Shown in pieces: positions 33,906 to 42,662 of a stretch of 64,000 nucleotides of DNA. The notes under the pieces are model-generated. The model was not told the origin of the DNA. It saw only the letters and a list, made by a program, of their open reading frames with translations, and ran no database searches. The position numbers were made by a program, and so were the translations under genes. The stretch is from an uncultured Eubacteriaceae bacterium. GTDB lineage: Bacteria; Bacillota; Clostridia; Lachnospirales; CAG-274. The stretch's first letter is position 1, and each line of letters opens with the position of its first letter. Location: contig CAMVJD010000002.1 of the NCBI GenBank assembly GCA_947167715.1, positions 1 to 64,000 of the forward strand, written 5' to 3'.

Positions 33906-34045
33906 GGTAAGCCCCAAAAGCTATTTTTGTCACGGCAGGGAAATTATTTTTGCAAAATTCAGGGCAATCTATATCGGCAAGCCCCAAAAACAATTTTTGC
34001 CACAGCAGGAAAATTACTTTTGCAAAATTTAGGGAAATCTATATC
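33906..34045. repeat. Two 70-bp tandem units
   Basis: Units beginning GG(T/C)AAGCCCCAAAA start at 33906, 33976 and 34046, exactly 70 bases apart; the first two are full units ending in an AATCTATATC block and the third runs into the longer repeat. No gene in this stretch is believable. Confidence 0.85.
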
Positions 34046-34577
34046 GGCAAGCCCCAAAACCAATTCCCGACTCAACAGGGATAAATACAGTTTCGTCGGA
34101 AATTGCTTTTGTGTTTGCCTGCGAAAGGTTATCTTAAACGCTTGCATACATTTTACCGTTAAAAATTACCGCTCCGCTGCCGAACATTCGGGAAATTCTT
34201 ACCGAGACTGTATTTATCCCTGTCGAGGGAAGAATTGCACGAACGTTCGGCAAATTACATACCCAATTAAATGACAGCCAATTTGCCATTAACATTTTTC
34301 CAAATGCAGGGCAATCTCTATCGGCAAGCCCCAAAACCAATTCCCGACTCAACAGGGATAAATACAGTTTCGTCGGAAATTGCTTTTGTGTTTGCCTGCG
34401 AAAGGTTATCTTAAACGCTTGCATACATTTTACCGTTAAAAATTACCGCTCCGCTGCCGAACATTCGGGAAATTCTTACCGAGACTGTATTTATCCCTGT
34501 CGAGGGAAGAATTGCACGAACGTTCGGCAAATTCCACACCTGATTAAATGACAAACTATTTGCCATTAACATTTTTC
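34032..34577. repeat. 277-bp unit in tandem duplicate with interleaved inverted repeats
   Basis: The block from about 34032 to 34300 is repeated almost exactly 277 bases later (about 34309-34577); the marker GGCAAGCCCC is at 34046 and 34323. Each unit contains two long inverted repeats arranged A-B-A'-B': arm A at 34071-34095 with A' at 34203-34227 (2 mismatches in 25), and arm B at 34179-34200 with B' at 34230-34251 (3 mismatches in 22). B' includes the perfect palindrome CGAACGTTCG. Short minus-strand reading frames in the two copies share the same first 34 residues simply because the DNA is repeated. Confidence 0.88.
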
Positions 34578-34581
34578 CTCT

Positions 34582-35748
34582 TTATTGAAGGATCCCGCTT
34601 TTTGCGATATTATCTATTGCCCTTGCAAGGGTCTCGCAGGGACGCACCAACGCCATACGCACATGTCCCTTTCCGTGCTCTCCAAAGCTTGACCCGGGTA
34701 CACACACCACCCCTGCCCTTTCAAGCAGGTCAAAGGTAAATTTTACATCGTCATTTCCATACTTTTCGGGTATGGGGTACCAGGTAAACATAGTTGCATC
34801 GCTTAACGGCACCCTCCAGCCGATACGGTTAAGTCCGTCGCAAAGAAAATCCCTGCGCTTTTTGTATTCCGCACGGTTTCTTTCAAGAATATCCTGCGGA
34901 CCGTTAAGCGCGGCAATAGCGGCATTTTGCACACCCTTGCAAATGCCGTAATCTATCTGTGAGCGGAAAGCGCGGAAACGCTTTATAATATCCGCGTTGC
35001 CAAGTGCAAAACTAAGCCTTAAGCCCGTTAAATTGTAGGATTTTGAAAGACTGTTAAACTCTATGCCCACATCCATGGCACCCTCTGTCTGCAAAAACGA
35101 CATACCCTCGCCGCCGTCATAAATAAGCTCGGAATACGCATTGTCGTGAATAACTGTAATATCATACTTTTTTGCAAACTCCACAAGACGCACATAAAAA
35201 TCCCTGTCGGCCTGTGCAGTCGTGGGATTGTTGGGGTAGGAAACTATCATAAGCCTTGCCCTTTTTGCCACATCCTCGGGTATAGCATCAAAATCTATAA
35301 GAAAATCATTTTCCTTTAAAAGCGGCATATATTGCATATCCGCATCCACCAGCGTAGGTCCAAAGCCGAATATTTGATAGCAGGGGTCGGGCACAAGCAC
35401 CGTATCGCCCCTGTTTATAAGCGGAAAGGCAATATGCGCAATACCCTCCTGCGAGCCGTTTACCGCGGTGATATTCTCCGCCGCAAGCTCCACGCCGTAT
35501 CTTCTTTTGTACCAATTTACGACCGCATCCACAAGCTCGGGGCTTTCGGTCATACCGTATTTGTAATTTTCGGGGTCCAAAAAGCCCTTTGATACTTCGT
35601 CCATAACAAATTTGTCGGGCGGAAGATCGGGTGTGCCTATGGATAGGTTTATCACCTCTCTGCCCGTTTTTTCTACCCTGTTTTTAGCCTCGTCCAGATC
35701 CATAAGTATATTTGCCTCGGACTGTCCGAATTTATCCGAAAATCTCAT
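34582..35748 (-). CDS. PLP-dependent aminotransferase, class I/II (LL-diaminopimelate aminotransferase-like)
   Basis: 388 residues of a fold type I aminotransferase. Seen: INLSIGTPDLPPD at the N-terminus, YKYGMTESPELVDAVVNWYKRRYG, YPNNPTTAQA, the HDNAYSELIYDG block, the PLP lysine in SLSKSYNLTGLRLSFALGN and VRMALVRPCE near the end with the carboxylate-binding Arg. The sequence style is that of the DapL2/aspartate-aminotransferase-like group, so diaminopimelate synthesis is possible but the substrate is not certain. It begins 12 bases after the YlmC/YmxH gene and ends beside the repeat tract. Confidence 0.85.
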   Translation of the reverse strand: MRFSDKFGQSEANILMDLDEAKNRVEKTGREVINLSIGTPDLPPDKFVMDEVSKGFLDPENYKYGMTESPELVDAVVNWYKRRYGVELAAENITAVNGSQEGIAHIAFPLINRGDTVLVPDPCYQIFGFGPTLVDADMQYMPLLKENDFLIDFDAIPEDVAKRARLMIVSYPNNPTTAQADRDFYVRLVEFAKKYDITVIHDNAYSELIYDGGEGMSFLQTEGAMDVGIEFNSLSKSYNLTGLRLSFALGNADIIKRFRAFRSQIDYGICKGVQNAAIAALNGPQDILERNRAEYKKRRDFLCDGLNRIGWRVPLSDATMFTWYPIPEKYGNDDVKFTFDLLERAGVVCVPGSSFGEHGKGHVRMALVRPCETLARAIDNIAKSGILQ

Positions 35749-35760
35749 TTTAGTTCATCC

Positions 35761-36021
35761 TTAATTTTTATCGTTTAAAATACACCTGTTTATGTCAATA
35801 TCCACTACTATTATATCCACGCCTATTTTTTTGATTTCACACCACTTTATATAAAGCTCTTTTCTGCCGAATATGCCAAAAAGCCGCCCCGGCGCAGGCA
35901 CGATTATCGCCGCCACACAGCCGTTTGCGGTGTCCACCACTATATCCTCCACACAGCCCAGGCGCAGGCCGTCACAAAGGTTTACAACTTCTTTTTGCTT
36001 AAGAGATTGAATTCTGTCCAT
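35761..36021 (-). CDS. YlmC/YmxH family PRC-barrel protein
   Basis: 86 residues of one PRC-barrel domain: RIQSLKQKEVVNLCDGLRLGCVEDIVVDTANGCVAAIIVPAP, then the glycine-rich GRLFGIFGRKE and a strand pair VDIIVVDIDINRC. It matches the YlmC/YmxH sporulation-associated family of Firmicutes, whose molecular role is unclear. It sits between the esterase and aminotransferase genes in a likely operon. Confidence 0.82.
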   Translation of the reverse strand: MDRIQSLKQKEVVNLCDGLRLGCVEDIVVDTANGCVAAIIVPAPGRLFGIFGRKELYIKWCEIKKIGVDIIVVDIDINRCILNDKN

Positions 36022-36048
36022 ATAAACACCAAAATAAACTTTGGTATA

Positions 36049-36855
36049 TTATATGTCAAAACCTATGCCCTTAAGCCACTTAAGCATAAGCCAAAACCAT
36101 TGGTCGGTGCCGTAAACGCCCGTTGCAAGCCCGAGCCCGTGACGTCCCCTGGGGAAAAGGTGAAGCTCCGCGGGGATATTTTTTTCCTTTAATGCTATCG
36201 CAAGGCGCAGGCTGTTTATGCAGTTTACGGATGCATCCTCAAAGGTATGCCAAATAAATACGGGACCCATATCCTCGCGCACATTAAGGTTAAGCGAAAG
36301 CTCGCGCTTAAGGTCTTCATCATCGCCCGCAAGGTTTTCGGCGGATTTGATATGTCTGTACGCATCGTAATTGCTTGATACCGTGTAGCAAAGTATAAGT
36401 GCATTTGGCTTTGCGCTGACCGTATCCTGCTCGTCGGTATGCTCGTAATCGTAGTGATCATAATGCTCCGCAAGCAGCCCTGCAAGGTTTCCGCCCGCAG
36501 AAAAGCCCATGACCGCTATCTTGTAAGGGTCGGTAATAAGCTTTTGCGAATTGAACCTTATATACCTTAAAGCCCTTTGAGCATCATTAAGCATAGCGGG
36601 GTGCTTGTATGGCGCAACGCGGTAGTTTAAAACAAAAGCGTTGTAGCCGTTGCCGACAAGCTCGTTTGCTATGGTAGAGCCCTCATGCTCCGCACGGTGA
36701 TCGTAGCCGCCGCCGGGTATGATCAGCACAGCGGGACGCACCTTCTCTCCCTCGCAGATGTAGCAATCAAGTGTGGGGCAGTTTGCATTATGTTCGTTTG
36801 TAAATTCCTCGTTAAAATGCGGGATATCCTTATCCCATAAATTTATCCTGTACAT
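36049..36855 (-). CDS. Alpha/beta hydrolase (esterase/lipase type)
   Basis: 268 residues. The oxyanion-hole motif PGGGYDHRAEHEG and the nucleophile elbow GFSAGGNLAGLLA are clear; the Asp is probably in HTFEDASVNCINSL and the His in PRGRHGLGLA. No signal peptide is visible, so it is cytoplasmic. The style resembles acetyl-xylan or carboxyl esterases that act on small soluble esters. It lies between map and the YlmC gene, all on the minus strand. Confidence 0.85.
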   Translation of the reverse strand: MYRINLWDKDIPHFNEEFTNEHNANCPTLDCYICEGEKVRPAVLIIPGGGYDHRAEHEGSTIANELVGNGYNAFVLNYRVAPYKHPAMLNDAQRALRYIRFNSQKLITDPYKIAVMGFSAGGNLAGLLAEHYDHYDYEHTDEQDTVSAKPNALILCYTVSSNYDAYRHIKSAENLAGDDEDLKRELSLNLNVREDMGPVFIWHTFEDASVNCINSLRLAIALKEKNIPAELHLFPRGRHGLGLATGVYGTDQWFWLMLKWLKGIGFDI

Positions 36856-36874
36856 AAAAGTCTCCCCTGTGTTA

Positions 36875-37744
36875 TTAAACAGTAAGTATCTCCGCTCCGG
36901 TTTCCGTAACCAAAACGGTATGCTCCCATTGCGCCGAAAGGCTGTTGTCGCGTGAGACCACCGTCCATTCGTCCTCCAGCACCTCTACATCCCAGGTGCC
37001 CATATTTATCATAGGCTCAACGGTAAGCACCATACCCGGCACAAGTATCATTGATTTTTGATTGCTCCTGAAATGGTTTACCGTGGGCTCGCTGTGAAAA
37101 TCAAGGCCTACGCCGTGACCGCAAAGTGCCCTTACAACGCCGTAGCCGTATTCGTCTGCCTTGTCGTGTATGGCATTGCCTATCTCGGCAACGGGCATAT
37201 AGGGCTTAATGGTGTTTATGCCTATAAACATCATTTCCTTTGTTCTTTCGATAAGGTTTCGCGCATCCTCCGAGATCTCGCCTATGGTGTACATACGGCT
37301 CATATCCGAATAATAGCCGTTAAGGATAGTCGTTACATCCACATTGATTATATCGCCGTTTTTAAGCACCGTATCATCGGGAATACCGTGGCACACCACC
37401 TCGTTTATCGAGGTACAGCAGCTTTTGGGAAAGCCGTAATAATTAAGCGGCGCAGGAATAGCCCCCGCATCTGCGGTCATTTTTGCAACTAGCGCATCTA
37501 TCTCGTTTGTGGTAACTCCCTCTTTGATAAAGTCCTGCAAAGCATCCATAATTGCTATCGACACCTTTGCGCTTTCCTTTACGCCCTCTATCTGCTCGGG
37601 GCTTAATATAAGCGAGCGGTCGGGTATGGGATAACCGTTTGATAAATATTTTGATAAATTTGCCTCGTCACTTTTTTCGTGGCACGATTTGTATTTTTTG
37701 CCGCTGCCGCACCAGCAGCGGTCGTTTCTGCCTATTTTAAACAT
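36875..37744 (-). CDS. map: Methionine aminopeptidase, type I, with N-terminal SEC-C zinc motif
   Basis: 289 residues. The first 22 residues ([20 protein letters not shown]) form a SEC-C zinc site like the tail of SecA. The catalytic part has the two Asp ligands in NVDVTTILNGYYSDMSRM, the His in GHGVGLDFHSEP and the two Glu ligands in TVEPMINMG and WEHTVLV. It removes the initiator Met from new proteins. The start is the ATG at 37744, preceded by GGCGG; earlier in-frame codons lie in the overlapping DUF2161 gene, with which it shares eight bases. SEC-C map genes are a known variant in Clostridia. Confidence 0.93.
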   Translation of the reverse strand: MFKIGRNDRCWCGSGKKYKSCHEKSDEANLSKYLSNGYPIPDRSLILSPEQIEGVKESAKVSIAIMDALQDFIKEGVTTNEIDALVAKMTADAGAIPAPLNYYGFPKSCCTSINEVVCHGIPDDTVLKNGDIINVDVTTILNGYYSDMSRMYTIGEISEDARNLIERTKEMMFIGINTIKPYMPVAEIGNAIHDKADEYGYGVVRALCGHGVGLDFHSEPTVNHFRSNQKSMILVPGMVLTVEPMINMGTWDVEVLEDEWTVVSRDNSLSAQWEHTVLVTETGAEILTV

Positions 37745-38486
37745 TTTCCGCCTTGTCTCCTTTTGAAATATTATCAATATTTTTTTGAATTTCCTGTCTG
37801 TAAAAATCTATAAGCTCCTTAAACTCCCCGTTTGGGTCATCAAGCGCCTCTATGCCCTTTACCGACAGTCCGTAATCAAATTTTCCGTATTTTTCAAACC
37901 ACCCGAATACATTTGAGCGAAGAGCATTTTTCATTTTTTCGGGATAGTCGAATACCTTTATATCTTTTATTTTTATTTTATCGTAGACCTCTATATGACA
38001 AAGCGCCAGTACGGATGCCTCTTTATAAGCGGTAACTATTTTTTTGCCCGTGCTGCCGCCCGTGTTCCTGTCCTCGGTACGCTGGTCAAACTCCTTTTTA
38101 ACGTAGCCCTTTCGCTTGCTGTTCACCCTTTTAACGGGGTTTGGCTCTATCCATATATCCACATTTTTAAGTGAATTGTTGCCTACCGTAATAAGCCCTA
38201 TGCCAAGCTCCTGCAAAAGCCGCATCATCATACGGGTGTTTTTTTCGCGCAGGCTTGACGGCCGCGGGATAGCAACATAAACATTCGGGGTTATGCTGCG
38301 CCTGTCCATAGCCTGATATACAACGGTGATATTAAAGGATTTTTTCATCTCCACCACCGCCATTTCATCGCCCTTTACCGCAACTATATCGCAGTCCTTT
38401 ACCTCGGCGCGCACGGTATAGCCCAGCTTTTCAAGCATTTTTTTAACGGGCTCGTACATATCGGTCTCTTTTTGTATTTTTGCCAT
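37737..38486 (-). CDS. DUF2161 family, PD-(D/E)XK-like putative phosphodiesterase
   Basis: 249 residues. The N-terminal half (about 10-90) looks like a restriction-endonuclease fold: GYTVRAEVKDCDIVAVKGDEMAVVEMKK holds the D-Ex(V)K pattern, and NVYVAIPRPSSLREKNTRMMM and LGIGLITVG complete it. The middle (about 115-150) is basic. Family members are annotated as putative PD-(D/E)XK-type phosphodiesterases; no substrate is known. It starts one base after aminopeptidase P and overlaps map by eight bases, so it is locked into a housekeeping peptidase operon. Confidence 0.78.
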   Translation of the reverse strand: MAKIQKETDMYEPVKKMLEKLGYTVRAEVKDCDIVAVKGDEMAVVEMKKSFNITVVYQAMDRRSITPNVYVAIPRPSSLREKNTRMMMRLLQELGIGLITVGNNSLKNVDIWIEPNPVKRVNSKRKGYVKKEFDQRTEDRNTGGSTGKKIVTAYKEASVLALCHIEVYDKIKIKDIKVFDYPEKMKNALRSNVFGWFEKYGKFDYGLSVKGIEALDDPNGEFKELIDFYRQEIQKNIDNISKGDKAENV

Positions 38487-38487
38487 T

Positions 38488-39732
38488 TTAATCTGCTCCG
38501 CCCATTATCCGCTCGATATCCTCAACGGTTTTGGGAATGTTATCATAAATGACCTTGCAGCCGTCCCAGGTCACGACCACATCGTCCTCTATCCTTATGC
38601 CGATATTCTCATCGGCGATATAAAGCCCCGGCTCGACTGTCAGGACCATACCCTCTTCAAGCATACCCTCGTTATGTCTGCCCGCATCGTGCGTTTCAAG
38701 CCCCAAAAGATGACTTACGCCGTGCCAGTAATATTTTTTGACATCCTCGGGTTTTTCGATAAGGCCTATATCCGAAAGCGCCTTTTCGTAGTATTTGATA
38801 AGGGTCTCGTTAAGGCTTTTAAAGGGTACTCCCGGCTTAATTGTATCGATAATCAGCTTTTGTCCCTCTAAAACAATGTTGTAAAGCTGTTTTTGACGCT
38901 CGGTAAATTTGCCGTTTGCGGGGAAGGTCCTTGTAATGTCGCCGCTGTAGTACTGCCATTTTGCCCCGACATCGCAAAGCACAAGGCTGTTATCCTTTAT
39001 AACGCAGTTGTTGTCGCTGTAATGCAAAACTGCCGCATTTTTACCCGACGCCACTATGGACTTAAACGCAAGATCCTTTACGCCGTTTGTTTTAAGCGCA
39101 AAATCAAAATAAGCCTCCAGCTGATACTCGTACATATCGGGATGTACGTTTTTAAGCATATTTTCTATGCCTTTTCCCGTTATCTCGACCGCTTTTTCAA
39201 TGCTGTCAAGCTCGGGGCGGGATTTAATGCGCCGAAGCTCGGCTATGTCGTTGTAAATATTGTTTACGCTTATATACGGGTATTTCTCCGCAATTTTCTT
39301 TGCAAAGCCCAGCTCCGTGGTATCTAAATCAAAATATCTGTTTTCAAGGTCAAGATAAATATTTTCTATACGCTTGTTAAAAATTACGCCCGCAATATAG
39401 GGGTAAAAATCGGGGATATATTTTACATCCTCTATGCCGCTTATTTGGGCGGCCTCGTCCTTTTTTATGACCTCGCCCACCCATTTTGCCTTTTCCTCGT
39501 CCGAGTGCTCTATAAAAAGCGCCGCCGTTTTCTCCGTGCCTGTTTTTACAAGGAAAAGTATCTGGTTAGGCCTGTCAAGACCCGTAAGATAGAAAAAATT
39601 GCTGTTTGGCGTAAAGGGATAGTTTTCGTCCCCCATTTTACGCACCTCGCTGCCCGAAAAAAATACGGCCGCCGAGTTATCCTCCAGTCTTTCAAAAAGA
39701 CGTTCCCTGTTTGAGATATAAAAATGCTGCAT
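38488..39732 (-). CDS. pepP: Xaa-Pro aminopeptidase (aminopeptidase P)
   Basis: 414 residues. N-terminal creatinase-like domain (about 1-165) followed by the pita-bread domain. The metal ligands are seen as Asp in CDVGAKWQYYSGDITRTFP (two), His in WHGVSHLLGLETHD, and Glu in TVEPGLYI and RIEDDVVVT. It cleaves N-terminal residues preceding proline. It is the first gene of the minus-strand run that continues through DUF2161 and map. The 170-base gap behind it holds a foldback repeat. Confidence 0.92.
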   Translation of the reverse strand: MQHFYISNRERLFERLEDNSAAVFFSGSEVRKMGDENYPFTPNSNFFYLTGLDRPNQILFLVKTGTEKTAALFIEHSDEEKAKWVGEVIKKDEAAQISGIEDVKYIPDFYPYIAGVIFNKRIENIYLDLENRYFDLDTTELGFAKKIAEKYPYISVNNIYNDIAELRRIKSRPELDSIEKAVEITGKGIENMLKNVHPDMYEYQLEAYFDFALKTNGVKDLAFKSIVASGKNAAVLHYSDNNCVIKDNSLVLCDVGAKWQYYSGDITRTFPANGKFTERQKQLYNIVLEGQKLIIDTIKPGVPFKSLNETLIKYYEKALSDIGLIEKPEDVKKYYWHGVSHLLGLETHDAGRHNEGMLEEGMVLTVEPGLYIADENIGIRIEDDVVVTWDGCKVIYDNIPKTVEDIERIMGGAD

Positions 39733-39791
39733 TGTTTATCGCCTCTGTTTCAATTTATCTCAGACTTCTAAGTAAACACTGATTTAATGTA

Positions 39792-39907
39792 AAAAAAATA
39801 AAATTCACAAAAATTATGGTCGCTCAAGTCGCCTAGTAGCCGCTTTTGAGCGTCTATACGGCTGATTCGCTATAATTTTTGCCGCTAAAGCTAAATTTTA
39901 TTTTTTT
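39792..39907. repeat. Nested foldback structure between comEC and pepP
   Basis: Outer arms AAAAAAATAAAATT (39792-39805) and AATTTTATTTTTTT (39894-39907), inner arms CAAAAATTAT (39808-39817) and ATAATTTTTG (39872-39881), innermost GCTCAA/TTGAGC (39822-39827, 39846-39851). It probably ends comEC transcription, but the nested design is larger than a usual terminator. Confidence 0.65.
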
Positions 39908-42254
39908 ATTTTGAATTAATCAGTATTTCCTTAACTATACTATTATACTCCATATTTTCGTATCTGTAAACAGTAAAATTGCCGTCTTTCACCATAAAAC
40001 TTACCAAACCGTCATACGTTTTGTACAAAGGGATATTGTATTTTCGCATTTTATCCCTTATTTCCTTTGACGGGTGGCCGTAGCGGTTATTAAGGCCCGA
40101 CGAAGCGACCGCCGCCCTTGGCGAAACGGCCTTTAAAAAGCTTACCCTGCCCGAGGTCGAGCTGCCGTGATGCGGCAGTTCAAGTATATCCGTTTTAAGG
40201 TCTGCGCCGCTTTCGACTATCGTCTTTTCGCAATCCTTGTCCATATCGCCCGTAAACAGCACGGTCATATTATCAAAGCTTGCCTTTAATACCATTGAAT
40301 TTTTGTTGTTTTTCTTTTCGTCGTATTTAAAGGGATACAGACATTTAAAGCTGCCTATGCCGTTTACGGCGTTTTCGCCCGCATTCAGTTCATTTACGGA
40401 TATGCCGTTTATTTTTGCATAATGCACAAGCCTTGAATAATTCTCGTTTTTATCCACATAACGCGATATATAAATATTTTTTATATCAATATTTCCCATA
40501 AGGTCAAAGAGCCCCTTTATATGGTCGGTATCGGTATGAGAAATAAAAACAGCTTCTATCGTATCCACCCCGCTGTAATTTAAAAACGGAAGCACCTTGT
40601 ATGTACCGTTGTCGCTGCCTATATCCGACAGCTCATTTCCGCCGCAGTCCATTATACAGGCAGACTTGTTCTTTGTGATAACACAGCAGTTTGCCTGCCC
40701 TACATAAAGAAAATTTACCCTTGTTATATCATCCCTTTGCAGCACAAGCAAAGCCGCAATAAGCGGAACAAAGGCCATAGCCGCCGCAAGCCTGTTTTTA
40801 CGCGGTTTAAGCAAAAACAGCATGACCGCAAGCGCCATTGCAAGCAGGGCGAAAAACATTTCGTAAGTCGGGCAGCCCGTTTTTATAACGCAAAATCCAC
40901 TCAATTTTCCGGCGATCATTGTAAGAATATCCAGCATAAGCCCGAGCGGATATGCCAAAACGCTCATATCAAGCCCGATAAGACCCAAAACGCCAAATCC
41001 CATAGCGTAAACAACAATTATGCTCATAAACGGTATTAAAACCAGATTTATCAGTATTTCATACACATTCAGCATATAATAGCTTACCAGCGTTATAAGC
41101 CGGGTAAACAAGGCCGCGCCAAAGGATGCCGCTGCCGAAAGCACAAGCTTTCTGCCCCTTTTGCTGTAGTTTTTAAACGGCATAAATGCAATGCCTATCC
41201 CGAACACCGCCAAAAACGAGTATAAAAATCCCGTATCAAAAAGAAAAAGCGGGTCATATAAAAGCAGTATAAACGCTGCCACAGCAGCGGAATTTATAAT
41301 GTCCGCCCGTCTTTTTATCAGCTTGCCCGAAAGATAAATATATATCATTAAGACAGCACGGGTGACTGAAACGCTGCCGCCCGTCAAAAACCAATAAGCC
41401 GCAAGAAACAGCATAGTCACGATATAGGCAGCACGCTTTGACGCTTTTTTAAGTATATACACAATAAAAGCCGCTATGACCGAAATATGCAGCCCCGAGA
41501 TAGAAAGAAAATGATATATTCCCGCGCCCTTGAAGCTATCCTTTATATCGTTGTCCAAAAAGCTTTTATCGCCTGTTGTTATCGCCTTTAAAACAGCGGC
41601 ATTATCGTAGGCAAAGTATTTATCGTATACCGCACATATACGCTCCCGCACGGAATACATAGTATTTTTTAAGGTATAAACGGGCGAAAAGGACCTGCCC
41701 GTGATTTTTATTGTTGTCTCCTCGCCGCAGTATATGCTGTAATCACAGCCATGTATGCGCAGATACAGCCTGTTGTCAAAATCCGAGGGATTTAATTTGC
41801 CGGCATGGGCATATAAACGCTCGGTCAAAACTATTTTATCGCCAATTAAAAAGCTTTTATCGGTAAATACCCTCACGCCCGTTTTATCGGTTATCTTTCT
41901 GCCGTCCGCGGTAACGATATCAAAGGACTTTACCTTATAAATATTTCTTTCTTTGTTTTTGCCGGCATCCGTTATTATGCCGCTTACGGTCACTCTGCCC
42001 TTTTGCGCCGCAATTTCGTTTAATATCGCATCACGGCTGTATGTATCTGTTTTGGCCTTAAAGACAAAAAGCCCCGCAAGCGCCATAAGCGCAAACAGGG
42101 CCGTAAAAATACGCTTTGTGTTTAAAACGCATACGAAAGCAGCAATAAATATCAAACCTGCTGCCGCCAATAATTTATGTATGCTGTCGATACTGTCGGA
42201 AAAATAAATACCAAAGCAAAAAAATGTCAGCATATAAGGTAAAGGCCTTTTCAT
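39906..42254 (-). CDS. comEC: ComEC/Rec2 DNA-uptake channel protein
   Basis: 782 residues. N-terminal helices and an OB-like part (about 70-180), the competence membrane domain (about 190-500) with FKGAGIYHFLSISGLHISVIAA, and a C-terminal metallo-beta-lactamase domain (about 520-780) with SHTDTDHIKG, LFTGDMDKDCE and ELPHHGSSTSG, whose metal ligands are intact. ComEC carries single-stranded DNA into the cell. The ATG at 42254 has AGGAGGCGG upstream; an in-frame ATG 26 codons earlier has no ribosome binding site. No comEA is next to it. Whether this organism is naturally competent cannot be told here. Confidence 0.93.
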   Translation of the reverse strand: MKRPLPYMLTFFCFGIYFSDSIDSIHKLLAAAGLIFIAAFVCVLNTKRIFTALFALMALAGLFVFKAKTDTYSRDAILNEIAAQKGRVTVSGIITDAGKNKERNIYKVKSFDIVTADGRKITDKTGVRVFTDKSFLIGDKIVLTERLYAHAGKLNPSDFDNRLYLRIHGCDYSIYCGEETTIKITGRSFSPVYTLKNTMYSVRERICAVYDKYFAYDNAAVLKAITTGDKSFLDNDIKDSFKGAGIYHFLSISGLHISVIAAFIVYILKKASKRAAYIVTMLFLAAYWFLTGGSVSVTRAVLMIYIYLSGKLIKRRADIINSAAVAAFILLLYDPLFLFDTGFLYSFLAVFGIGIAFMPFKNYSKRGRKLVLSAAASFGAALFTRLITLVSYYMLNVYEILINLVLIPFMSIIVVYAMGFGVLGLIGLDMSVLAYPLGLMLDILTMIAGKLSGFCVIKTGCPTYEMFFALLAMALAVMLFLLKPRKNRLAAAMAFVPLIAALLVLQRDDITRVNFLYVGQANCCVITKNKSACIMDCGGNELSDIGSDNGTYKVLPFLNYSGVDTIEAVFISHTDTDHIKGLFDLMGNIDIKNIYISRYVDKNENYSRLVHYAKINGISVNELNAGENAVNGIGSFKCLYPFKYDEKKNNKNSMVLKASFDNMTVLFTGDMDKDCEKTIVESGADLKTDILELPHHGSSTSGRVSFLKAVSPRAAVASSGLNNRYGHPSKEIRDKMRKYNIPLYKTYDGLVSFMVKDGNFTVYRYENMEYNSIVKEILINSK

Positions 42255-42380
42255 ATTCCCGCCTCCTATAACAGATCCATACTTGCATTTAGGTTTTTTC
42301 CGCAGCCGAACACTCCTATTCGATTTTTTCATATTTTATAGGAATGCTTTTTGTATCGACACAAACGGTTTTATGCTTAT

Positions 42381-42409
42381 ATTATACAATTTTTGGCAAT
42401 AATTGTCAA
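42381..42409 (-). promoter_or_regulatory. SigmaA promoter of comEC
   Basis: Perfect TTGACA (42404-42409) and TATAAT (42381-42386) on the minus strand with a 17-base spacer; the leader to the ATG is about 120 bases. Confidence 0.88.
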
Positions 42410-42580
42410 TATAATGTATATCATTTGAGTTTCCCCATTTTTCGGCATACCCGCAAATAATATCGGCTTACAGCGGTAAGTCCTATTTTTATTTGCCTGC
42501 ACACGCTTATGTGTGTTTTCGCCTATGTATGCCGTTAATTCATAAGGCAAGTGTATATAAGCACCAAAATATCAAAGTTT

Positions 42581-42615
42581 ATTGTTAACCTTTATTATAA
42601 TAATAGGTTGACAAT
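42581..42615 (+). promoter_or_regulatory. BirA operator (biotin box) overlapping the bioY promoter
   Basis: ATTGTTAACC (42581-42590), a 15-base spacer, GGTTGACAAT (42606-42615): nearly perfect inverted halves matching the Gram-positive BirA consensus (TTGTWAACC-N14-16-GGTTTACAA). The right half contains the -35 box of bioY. Confidence 0.88.
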
Positions 42616-42636
42616 CGTCCGGAAATATGCTATTAT
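42608..42636 (+). promoter_or_regulatory. SigmaA promoter of bioY
   Basis: TTGACA (42608-42613) and TATTAT (42631-42636), 17 bases apart. The -35 lies within the BirA box, so holo-BirA should block it when biotin is plentiful. Confidence 0.88.
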
Positions 42637-42662
42637 ATCATAAACGAAGGAGTTGAAACTTA

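Larger units (their letters stand above)
42255..42662. other. Intergenic region between divergent comEC and bioY
   Basis: Contains the comEC promoter (minus), the bioY promoter with a BirA box (plus), and in the middle (42440-42535) short inverted repeats, including GCAAATAA/TTATTTGC around a small stem and CACAC/GTGTG, with no clear function. No gene is seen. Confidence 0.7.

Noticed and set aside
33959..34424. Two minus-strand reading frames with the same first 34 residues
   Set aside because: They share sequence only because the 277-bp DNA unit is repeated; no ribosome binding site, no family, and they lie in inverted repeats.
33783..34581. CRISPR-like array
   Set aside because: Units of 70 and 277 bases are whole-unit repeats without short repeats separated by unique spacers, and there are no cas genes.
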